Source: an uncultured Sinobacteraceae bacterium
Lineage (GTDB): Bacteria > Pseudomonadota > Gammaproteobacteria > Steroidobacterales > Steroidobacteraceae
Length of the DNA: 64,000 nt
Reading direction: 5' to 3'
Assembly (NCBI GenBank): GCA_937902995.1
Contig: CALEKY010000093.1
Coordinates: 124,001-188,000 of the forward strand
Below, piece by piece: positions 1 to 5,759 of the stretch; within the stretch, counting starts at the first letter, position 1, and the number at the start of each line of letters is the position of its first letter. The position numbers and the translations under genes were made by a program. The notes below the pieces were generated by a model that saw only the letters and a list, made by a program, of their open reading frames with translations, made no database searches and was not told the DNA's origin.

Positions 1-360
1 ATGCGGCAGAAATTGCGAATGCACAGCCAATAACGCCTTCTGTCGACGTTCCCAAGTTTCGTCCTGCCGAACTAATGACCTCAACTCTTCGTTGGTACGT
101 CGCAAGCGTAGCGCTTCTTGCATTGCTGCACTCGTCTTTAGGGACTCTAGCTTTGCTATCCGCCTCTCGTTGGCGAGAATCTGCTCTTTGTTCAGCTCGC
201 GCATGATGTTATGCGTCCAACGGATACCTGCCGAAATCGATCCCTTTCCATGCTTTTTCAGGATCTTTGCCACCCGCGGTGGAAGATGAACCTGAAATCG
301 TCGTCCTGGCTCATCCGAGATAGGAGGACGACCTCTACCGCGTTTCTTTCGAGCTTTCAT
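1..360 (-). CDS. Partial small DNA-binding-like protein (ribbon-helix-helix-like), runs off left edge
   Basis: An open frame starts with ATG at 360 on the minus strand and runs through 120 codons without a stop to the window edge. The N-terminus is very basic (MKARKKRGRGRPP). The next part, roughly residues 20-50 (FQVHLPPRV, then SISAGIRW), has the strand-then-helix spacing of ribbon-helix-helix regulators, where a phrase such as NVSAGIR follows the first strand. Residues 55-110 look like a charged coiled coil rich in Glu, Arg and Leu. It has its own promoter and an overlapping palindrome just upstream, which suggests autoregulation. Composition is clearly less GC-rich than the rest of the window, and it sits on the 3' side of a tRNA-Arg gene, as expected for acquired DNA. 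The RHH assignment is by pattern only, and the C-terminus is not seen. Confidence 0.6.
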   Translation of the reverse strand, partial: MKARKKRGRGRPPISDEPGRRFQVHLPPRVAKILKKHGKGSISAGIRWTHNIMRELNKEQILANERRIAKLESLKTSAAMQEALRLRRTNEELRSLVRQDETWERRQKALLAVHSQFLPH

Positions 361-399
361 TGAATCCCCCTGATATAGAAGGCGAGCGTTTTAGCTAAT

Positions 400-428
400 A
401 TTGTACACCGTAATATACTACGAAGTAA
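400..428 (-). promoter_or_regulatory. Promoter of the RHH-like gene
   Basis: Read on the minus strand, TTACTT (423-428) and TACAAT (400-405) are separated by exactly 17 bases. This is a good sigma-70 match (4/6 and 5/6) about 40 bases before the start at 360. The stretch is markedly AT-rich for this genome. Confidence 0.5.
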
Positions 429-433
429 CTTCG
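421..433. promoter_or_regulatory. 13-bp perfect palindrome overlapping the -35 box (candidate operator)
   Basis: CGAAGT-A-ACTTCG is a perfect 6-1-6 inverted repeat that covers the -35 element of the promoter for the RHH-like gene. No T-run follows, so it does not look like a terminator. Autorepression by the RHH-like protein is the simplest reading. Confidence 0.4.
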
Positions 434-546
434 GGTATGAATGCGCGCTTCACAAGTGCTTGTGCTCACGGTGAATCGGGTGTGGTTCGGGATTGCGCCT
501 GGTCCATCCGTGGACCGGCGCGCGTTCGCGCCAGCTATCGCTGTCC

Positions 547-570
547 AAAAATCACATCCATGTGATTTTT
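547..570. terminator. Bidirectional intrinsic terminator
   Basis: AAAAATCACAT and ATGTGATTTTT form a perfect 11-bp stem around CC, with A-run and T-run ends on both sides. It can terminate transcription in either direction. It lies immediately before a tRNA-like fragment, within an otherwise gene-free stretch (361-675). Confidence 0.65.
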
Positions 571-571
571 G

Positions 572-590
572 TCGAACCCCCGACCACTCC
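572..590 (-). other. tRNA-Arg T-arm-like fragment
   Basis: The 16 bases TCGAACCCCCGACCAC are identical to the T-arm region of the intact tRNA-Arg gene about 120 bases away, and the match stops abruptly on both sides. It is consistent with the scar of a duplicated or recombined tRNA 3' end. Confidence 0.45.
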
Positions 591-635
591 GTTCGCCGGT
601 GGGTTGTGACCCCCAGGCCGAGAGCGAGTGAAACG

Positions 636-664
636 AAAAAGGCTCCAACGTGTGGAGCCTTTTC
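636..664. terminator. Intrinsic terminator behind tRNA-Arg
   Basis: AAAAAGGCTCCA (636-647) and TGGAGCCTTTTT (653-664) pair perfectly over 12 bp around a 5-base loop. It lies 12 bases beyond the 3' end of the minus-strand tRNA-Arg gene and ends in a T-run in that direction, so it most likely terminates the tRNA transcript. Confidence 0.8.
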
Positions 665-675
665 CGTTATTCACT

Positions 676-751
676 GGCGCGGCCGGAGGGATTCGAACCC
701 CCGACCACCTGGTTCGAAGCCAGGTACTCTATCCAACTGAGCTACGGCCGC
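676..751 (-). tRNA. tRNA-Arg (anticodon TCG)
   Basis: On the minus strand the gene begins GCGGCCGTAGCTCAG and ends with the encoded CCA (676-678). The acceptor stem GCGGCCG/CGGCCGC, the D-arm, an anticodon arm CCTGG-CTTCGAA-CCAGG (anticodon TCG), and a T-arm around GGTTCGAATCC all fold as expected. Length is 76 nt with CCA. A strong terminator follows at 636-664. Two partial copies of its 3' half lie on either side, which marks this as a possible recombination or integration site. Confidence 0.96.
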
Positions 752-836
752 GCGGGGGCGTGCAGTTTACTCCTTGATTGCAAACTCCGCGAGTTTCATC
801 CGAGATACAGAAGTTCGTGGCTGCCGCCAAAGCAAA

Positions 837-885
837 CGCGGCCGGAGAAAATTCGAACCCCTGACCACCGGGTTCGAAGGGGAGT
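837..885 (-). pseudogene. Truncated copy of the tRNA-Arg 3' half
   Basis: Bases 837-885 align to 679-726 of the tRNA-Arg gene, from the discriminator base through the T-arm to the anticodon loop, with a few substitutions and one inserted base. The 5' half (D-arm and 5' acceptor strand) is absent, so it cannot be a functional tRNA. It lies upstream of the intact gene in the same orientation. It could be a decayed tandem duplicate or an att-type remnant. Confidence 0.7.
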
Positions 886-981
886 CTGACCGCGCGATGA
901 ACGTCGTCGCGACGGTGTATCTGCAACGACGGCCGCGAACTGTCTCTGGACCCCCGCCTTCGCTGGGGTGACGATTCGTCT

Positions 982-1728
982 ATGTCCAAGGCAGTCCTCA
1001 TTACCGGTGCCAGCCGTGGGATCGGCGCCGCGACGGCCCGCATTGCCGCAGCTCGCGGCTATCACGTCTGCGTGAACTACCGTTCCGACGCGCGTGCCGC
1101 AAACGAAGTCGTCGCGCAGATCAAGGCCAACGGGGGAAGCGCGTTCGCCACTCAGGCCGACGTCTCCCTCGAATCCGACGTCCTCCGTCTCTTCGAAACG
1201 CTCGACCGCAAAATCGGCCCGCTGAGCGCCCTCGTCAACAACGCCGGAATTCTCGAACGCCAGATGCGCGTCGAAGAGATGAGCGCGGAGCGAATACAGC
1301 GCGTGTTTGCGACGAACGTTATCGGCGCAATGCTTTGCGCGCGCGAAGCCGTCAAGCGCATGTCGACGAAGCACGGCGGAAGCGGCGGGGCGATCGTGAA
1401 TGTTTCCTCGATGGCCGCGCGGCTCGGTTCGCCGAACGAATATGTCGACTACGCCGCTTCGAAAGGCGCTATTGACACCTTTACCGTCGGGCTCGCGAAG
1501 GAGGTCGCCGCCGAAGGCATCCGCGTCAACGCCGTTCGTCCGGGTCTCATCTACACCGACATGCACGCAAGCGGCGGCGAGCCAGGTCGCGTTGATCGGC
1601 TGAAAGCATCGCTGCCTATGCAGCGCGGTGGTGAACCCGAAGAAGTTGCGCGAGCCATCCTTTGGCTGCTATCGGACGAGGCCTCATTCGTCACCGGAAC
1701 GTTCATCGACGTGTCCGGCGGTCGCTAG
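982..1728 (+). CDS. SDR family NAD(P)-dependent oxidoreductase (FabG-like)
   Basis: The 248-residue product is a classical short-chain dehydrogenase. The Rossmann glycine motif TGASRGIG is at residues 8-15 and NNAG follows strand 4. The catalytic Ser is in NVSSMAA, and Tyr and Lys are in the YAASK motif. Length and the C-terminal GTFIDVSGGR phrase are typical of FabG/glucose-dehydrogenase-like SDRs. The early NYRSD phrase after strand 2 favours NADP(H). It stands alone between the tRNA remnant and a convergent regulator gene, so the substrate cannot be inferred from context. A housekeeping FabG would usually sit in a fab cluster, so this is probably an accessory paralogue. Confidence 0.85.
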   Translation: MSKAVLITGASRGIGAATARIAAARGYHVCVNYRSDARAANEVVAQIKANGGSAFATQADVSLESDVLRLFETLDRKIGPLSALVNNAGILERQMRVEEMSAERIQRVFATNVIGAMLCAREAVKRMSTKHGGSGGAIVNVSSMAARLGSPNEYVDYAASKGAIDTFTVGLAKEVAAEGIRVNAVRPGLIYTDMHASGGEPGRVDRLKASLPMQRGGEPEEVARAILWLLSDEASFVTGTFIDVSGGR

Positions 1729-1740
1729 CCGCGATCCGCG

Positions 1741-2676
1741 TTACAACTCCCGCTCCCAAATCTGCCCCACGAGATCCTTTCCGAAGCTCTGATGGCGGTT
1801 CTCGCTGACGAGTCGGAAGCCTTCGGCTTCGTAGATCTTGCGGGCGCTGACCAGGATGTCGTTCGTCCAGAGCACCATTTTCTTGTAGCCGGCGGCTTTG
1901 GCGAACGAGATGCACTCTTGCACGAGGCGGCGGCCGACGCCTTTGCCGCGGGCCTTCGGGTCGACGAGCAGGCAGCGCAGTTGCGCGGCGGTCGGATCCT
2001 CGGCGTTTCGAACGACGAAGACGCAGCCGACGCGTTCGCCGTCGAGCTCGGCGATCCACATCCGCTCGCAGCTCGGGTCGTGTTTCGTCGCGAAGTTCGC
2101 GAACAGCGTGGCGACGAGCGCATCGAATTCGATGCTCCAGCCGTACTCCTGTGCGTAGAGTGCACCGTGGCGCTCGATGGCCCAGCCGATATCGCCTGGG
2201 CGAGGGCCGCGTAGAACGATCTCGCCTGAAGGCGCGTCTTTCGATTCGAGCGTTCGACGAACCTCGCGCAAGCACGCGAGCAGTCTTTGTCTGTCGCTGT
2301 CGCGCAGGTTCTCCAACATCTGCGCGGTCGCGCGATGCGAGCTGCTGTCCAGTTGTTTGAAGGTCTTGCGCCCGAGCGCGGTTAGGGAGATGACGGCGCG
2401 GCGCGAGTCCTCTTTCGAGCGCTCGCGGACGATCAGTCGCCGCTTCTCGAAGCCGGCAAGGATCCGGCTCAAGTAACCGGCGTCGAGCTCGAGCGCATCG
2501 CCGATCTCTTTGGCGGTCGCTTGCGTGCGCTGTGCAAGCTCGAACAGCACGCGCGCCTGCGTCAGCGTGAACGCGCTGTCGAGCAGGCTCTCATTCAATA
2601 CACCGATCTGTCGCGTGTAGAAGCGGTTGAAGCTTCGCACCGCGTCGACGTGTTCTTTGGCAGGCGAGAACGTCAT
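1741..2676 (-). CDS. MarR-type regulator fused to GNAT N-acetyltransferase
   Basis: The 311-residue protein has two domains. Residues 1-145 form a MarR winged helix: dimer helix FNRFYTRQIGVL, recognition region LELDAGYLSRILAGFEKRRL, wing RSKEDSRRAVISL. Residues 155-311 form a GNAT acetyltransferase with the acetyl-CoA loop DPKARGKGVGRRLV and a following helix and strand. This MarR-GNAT fusion is a recognised bacterial architecture whose substrates are mostly unknown. A perfect palindrome lies 41-63 bases upstream of the start, which suggests direct autoregulation. The stop lies 12 bases from the convergent SDR gene, leaving almost no room between them. Confidence 0.88.
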   Translation of the reverse strand: MTFSPAKEHVDAVRSFNRFYTRQIGVLNESLLDSAFTLTQARVLFELAQRTQATAKEIGDALELDAGYLSRILAGFEKRRLIVRERSKEDSRRAVISLTALGRKTFKQLDSSSHRATAQMLENLRDSDRQRLLACLREVRRTLESKDAPSGEIVLRGPRPGDIGWAIERHGALYAQEYGWSIEFDALVATLFANFATKHDPSCERMWIAELDGERVGCVFVVRNAEDPTAAQLRCLLVDPKARGKGVGRRLVQECISFAKAAGYKKMVLWTNDILVSARKIYEAEGFRLVSENRHQSFGKDLVGQIWEREL

Positions 2677-2716
2677 GGGATGCGTTTCCTGGGCCTCGAG
2701 CCAAAGGGTAAAAGCG

Positions 2717-2739
2717 GATACTTGACTGAGTCAAGTATC
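2717..2739. promoter_or_regulatory. 23-bp palindrome, probable MarR operator
   Basis: GATACTTGAC-TGA-GTCAAGTATC is a perfect 10-3-10 inverted repeat with the size and AT-rich centre typical of MarR operators. TTGAC on the minus strand could serve as a -35 box, so binding would occlude the promoter of the MarR-GNAT gene. Confidence 0.6.
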
Positions 2740-2766
2740 TGTCGGGGCGCCCGCCGTTGGGCGGCA

Positions 2767-2787
2767 AGCGCCCCGCTCTGGGGCGCT
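2767..2787. other. GC-rich hairpin in the MarR-GNAT/chemoreceptor intergenic region
   Basis: AGCGCCCC and GGGGCGCT pair perfectly over 8 bp around a 5-base loop. No T-run follows on either strand. The function is unclear. The gap 2677-3029 otherwise holds the MarR operator and the sigma-28-type promoter and leader of the chemoreceptor. Confidence 0.3.
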
Positions 2788-2875
2788 CGGAGTTGATCGA
2801 CTTCTCATTGCGGTGCTGCCTGTCGGGCTGAGGACACGTCAACAGTTCCAATTTGGGACTCCGCGCTCGCCCGTC

Positions 2876-2902
2876 TCAAGAATAGGGAATTCCCGCCGAT
2901 AG
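2876..2902 (+). promoter_or_regulatory. Sigma-28 (FliA)-type promoter of the Aer-like receptor
   Basis: TCAAGAAT (2876-2883), an 11-base spacer, and GCCGATAG (2895-2902) match the FliA consensus TAAAGTTT-N11-GCCGATAA, with 7/8 matches in the -10 box and 5/8 in the -35 box. Chemoreceptor genes are classic FliA targets. The predicted leader contains two hairpins, 2911-2942 and 2942-2962 (CTCTGCCA/TGGCAGAG), before the ribosome binding site. Confidence 0.6.
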
Positions 2903-3029
2903 ATACGGAGGAGAACTGCTGACTGAACAACAGGCGGTTCTCTCTGCCACTCCCTGGCAGAGCTGTGCGGCCCTCTCCCCGCCGACAGGTTCATCGTGTT
3001 CCGGTGATTTGTCATGCGAGGAAGCAGCG

Positions 3030-4682
3030 ATGCGTTACAACGGGCCAGTCACGAACGAGGAATACGTCCTCCCTGACGGCGAGGTGATCATCACGCGCAC
3101 GGATGTCGGCGGGCGGATCACGTACGCGAACCAAGCCTTTCTGACGAGCAGCGGTTTCAGCCTAGAAGAATGTCTGGGCGAGCCGCAGAACATCGTTCGT
3201 CATCCCGACATGCCGCCCGAAGCGTTTGCAGATCTGTGGAAGACGATCCGATCTGGCCTGCCTTGGACCGGCTTGGTCAAGAATCGCCGCAAGGACGGCG
3301 GCTTCTACTGGGTGCGCGCGAACGTCACGCCCATCGTCGAAGATGGAAAGATCGTCGGCTACATGTCCGTGCGCGTACGGCCGACGCGTGAGGAGGTTCG
3401 GTTCGCCGACGATCTGTATCGCAAGATGCGCCAGGGCACGGCGAAGCATGTGCGCCTCGTGCAAGGCGAGGCTATCGACGCCCGCTGGCTGCAGCGTTCG
3501 ATTCGTGCGATCAACGACTCGAGCATCGCTCGAACGGCACTCGTCTTCGGCACGTTGCTCGCAGCCTCGAGTGCGCAGATGTTGGCATCGCTTGCGCCGG
3601 AAGCGTCCGCCATCCGTGGTTTCGGTCCGATTTTCGCCGCCGTCGGCGCGGCGCTCAGCTTGGCCGGCTGGATCTACTATGTGACCCGCATCATTCATCC
3701 GATCCGGCAGGCCAAGGACATTGCGATTCGCATTCTGTCCGGCGACTTGCGTTCCAGCTTCGCTTCCGCGCGCGAGCGCGACATCGACCGTTTCATGCGC
3801 GTGCTGAATCAAATGAACGCGAAGCTCATCGGCGTATTGCGCGACACGCGTATCGGCATCGAACGCGCGTTGCACGGTGCGCAACAGATCGAGCAGGCGA
3901 ATGTCGAGCTGTCGCGGCGCACGCAGGCGAATTCGGCAAGCCTCGAGGAAGTCGCCGCGTCCATGGAAGAGTTGTCATCTGCTGTGCAGCAGAACTCGGC
4001 GAATGCGCAGCAGGCCAACGTGCTGAGCGGCGAGGCGTTCAAAGTCACCGGGCGCGGCCGCGAGGTCGTGCAGGAGGTTGTCGCCCGCATGGGCAACATT
4101 GCCGATGCATCCCGCAGGATGTCGGACATCGTCTCGCTGATGCAGGAGATCACGTTTCAGACGAATTTGCTCGCCTTGAATGCCGCCGTGGAGGCTGCAC
4201 GTGCGGGCGAGTCCGGCCGAGGATTCGCTGTCGTCGCCCAGGAAGTGCGTGCGCTAGCGCAGCGATCGGCCAATGCTGCCAAGGAGATCAAGACGCTGAT
4301 CGAAGATTCGCTCCAGAAAGTGGACGACGGCGTGCAGTTGGTGCAGCGAGCCGACGAAACGATGGAATCGGTCGTGAAGTCGGTTCGGCTCGTCACGAGC
4401 CTGGTCACCGACATCATGACTGCAAATCAAGGGCAGTCGGCCGGTATCGAGCAGGTCACACGTGCAGTTTCCGATATGGATGCGGTCACGCAACGAGACT
4501 CGGCGCTGGCGGAGCAATTGATCGATGTTGCGCGCGAGCTGCGATTCCAGGCAGGACGCATGCTGGAAGCCATCGCAGCGTTCGAAATGCGGGAATCGGC
4601 TTCGGCCGTTCCCGCCGTCGAGATGCACGGGAGCGAGGGCGACACCGAGTCGCGCCAGGAATTGCAGCAGCGAGCCGCCTGA
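3030..4682 (+). CDS. Aer-like PAS-containing methyl-accepting chemotaxis protein
   Basis: The 550-residue protein resembles the aerotaxis receptor Aer. The N-terminus MRYNGPVTNEEY and the phrase NIVRHPDMP, followed by the FYWVRANVTPI strand, are hallmarks of the FAD-binding Aer-type PAS domain (residues 1-115). Two hydrophobic segments lie near 167-187 and 198-217, followed by HAMP. The cytoplasmic hairpin carries the signature tip EITFQTNLLALNAAVEAARA and RALAQRSANAAKEI. It probably senses redox or oxygen and signals through CheA/CheW. The start at 3030 was chosen over an in-frame TTG at 3009 because GAGGA lies 7 bases before it and the Aer family begins at this residue. No C-terminal CheR-docking pentapeptide is visible. 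Confidence 0.9.
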   Translation: MRYNGPVTNEEYVLPDGEVIITRTDVGGRITYANQAFLTSSGFSLEECLGEPQNIVRHPDMPPEAFADLWKTIRSGLPWTGLVKNRRKDGGFYWVRANVTPIVEDGKIVGYMSVRVRPTREEVRFADDLYRKMRQGTAKHVRLVQGEAIDARWLQRSIRAINDSSIARTALVFGTLLAASSAQMLASLAPEASAIRGFGPIFAAVGAALSLAGWIYYVTRIIHPIRQAKDIAIRILSGDLRSSFASARERDIDRFMRVLNQMNAKLIGVLRDTRIGIERALHGAQQIEQANVELSRRTQANSASLEEVAASMEELSSAVQQNSANAQQANVLSGEAFKVTGRGREVVQEVVARMGNIADASRRMSDIVSLMQEITFQTNLLALNAAVEAARAGESGRGFAVVAQEVRALAQRSANAAKEIKTLIEDSLQKVDDGVQLVQRADETMESVVKSVRLVTSLVTDIMTANQGQSAGIEQVTRAVSDMDAVTQRDSALAEQLIDVARELRFQAGRMLEAIAAFEMRESASAVPAVEMHGSEGDTESRQELQQRAA

Positions 4683-4691
4683 ACGAGCCGA

Positions 4692-5363
4692 TCAAGACTC
4701 GTTCGGTTCGCTCTCGGTCTTCGTGCGCGGCGCGCTGCTCATGAGCTCGGCCGTGATTCGGGCGCACTCCGGCGTCGTACCGAACAGCGCGCGCGACACG
4801 TCGACGATGCGCATGCGATGCGAACGTGCATAGGCGCGCAAGTGATTGAAGGCGGCCTCGCGCGACAGCTGCAGCCGCTCCATCACGATGCCGATGGCCG
4901 TATTGATATCCCGCTCTGCCAACAGCGCGGCGCGCATGCGCTCCTCGTTGATGCGTAGCTGCGTGAGCTCTTCGGCGCGGGAGATCATCGCGTGCACGGC
5001 ACGCGCGAAATCGCAGCTCCCGACGGACTTCGGTAAGTAGCCGATGGCCCCTGCGGCCGCGACGTCCTGCGGTGCAGGTCCTGCATCGTGCAACGACAAG
5101 AACGCGGAATGGATGTGATGGCGCGAGTAGAGCTCGGTGGCGAGCGCCAACGCTCGATCGAAGTCGCCGTTGTGACACAGCACGGCCAAACCGACGCTCT
5201 GCGTTTCCGCCAATGCGAGAGCGTCCCCTGCGTTGTGCGCCTCGAGCACCGGCAAATCGGCTCGCTCCAACGCGGCACGTAGTTCGGTGATTCGTGTCCG
5301 ATCCTTGTCGACGAGCAATACCGTTTTGCGTTTGCTGGGCGCGTTTCCCCGACTCTCGGGCAT
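4692..5363 (-). CDS. ANTAR-domain response-regulator-like RNA-binding protein
   Basis: The 223-residue protein has a receiver-like domain (residues 13-135, opening VLLVDKD) and a C-terminal ANTAR helix bundle (about 145-210) with the motif RDINTAIGIVMERLQLSREAAF-type spacing. ANTAR proteins such as NasT and AmiR bind paired hairpins in nascent RNA and prevent termination. The receiver is degenerate: the phosphoacceptor strand reads LAVLCHNGDFD with no Asp at the expected place, although the conserved Lys (GYLPKS) remains. Control is therefore probably not by ordinary phosphorylation. It is convergent with the chemoreceptor (9-base gap). An AGGAA precedes the start. Confidence 0.85.
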   Translation of the reverse strand: MPESRGNAPSKRKTVLLVDKDRTRITELRAALERADLPVLEAHNAGDALALAETQSVGLAVLCHNGDFDRALALATELYSRHHIHSAFLSLHDAGPAPQDVAAAGAIGYLPKSVGSCDFARAVHAMISRAEELTQLRINEERMRAALLAERDINTAIGIVMERLQLSREAAFNHLRAYARSHRMRIVDVSRALFGTTPECARITAELMSSAPRTKTESEPNES

Positions 5364-5759
5364 ACGTTCCTACTTCAATGGTCGTCGACGCGCGGAAGGG
5401 CCACATGCGTGGCGCCGCGTTCGTCTCAACCAGCTTGTGAATCACCGCAGGGAAAGGGCGGCTAGGGTCGATTGCTTCAAGGACGGCTGCTCTGAGTGGC
5501 GGTCTTCGGCAATCGGGTTTTTCCTGATAATGAGCGTAGGCATCGTCCGCGCGAGTGTCAACGAACTTGCCGAGTTACTTGCATTATGAGTTCTTCATTC
5601 TTGCCGAATGTTTAGTTTGTGGCCGATTCGGAGGGAAGGAAAGGGAAGGTAAAAGGGAAAAGGGAAAAGGGAAAAGGGAAAAGGGGAAGGGGTGCTGCGC
5701 GCCCGACCACTCACGACTCACCGTTCACCACATACGAATCGCGATCGAGTCACGAGTCA
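5364..5759. other. Gene-free 396-bp stretch with upstream region of the ANTAR gene and simple repeats
   Basis: No credible coding frame is seen. The right part holds the AAAAGGG tandem tract and degenerate ACTCACGACTCACC-type repeats next to the polB stop. The left part must contain the ANTAR gene promoter, but I could not pick a convincing -35/-10 pair. Confidence 0.5.
5651..5686 (+). repeat. AAAAGGG heptamer tandem repeat (5 units)
   Basis: Five near-perfect copies of AAAAGGG run in tandem, preceded by a degenerate unit. Spaced GGG triplets could in principle form a G-quadruplex on the plus strand. A similar tract in the opposite orientation lies at 63641-63667. Apparent proteins across it (KGKREKGK) are translation artefacts. 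Confidence 0.85.

Noticed and set aside
650..889. Open frame encoding RPEGFEPPTTWFEARYS-type protein
   Set aside because: This is the well-known false translation of a tRNA gene and its partial copy, not a protein.
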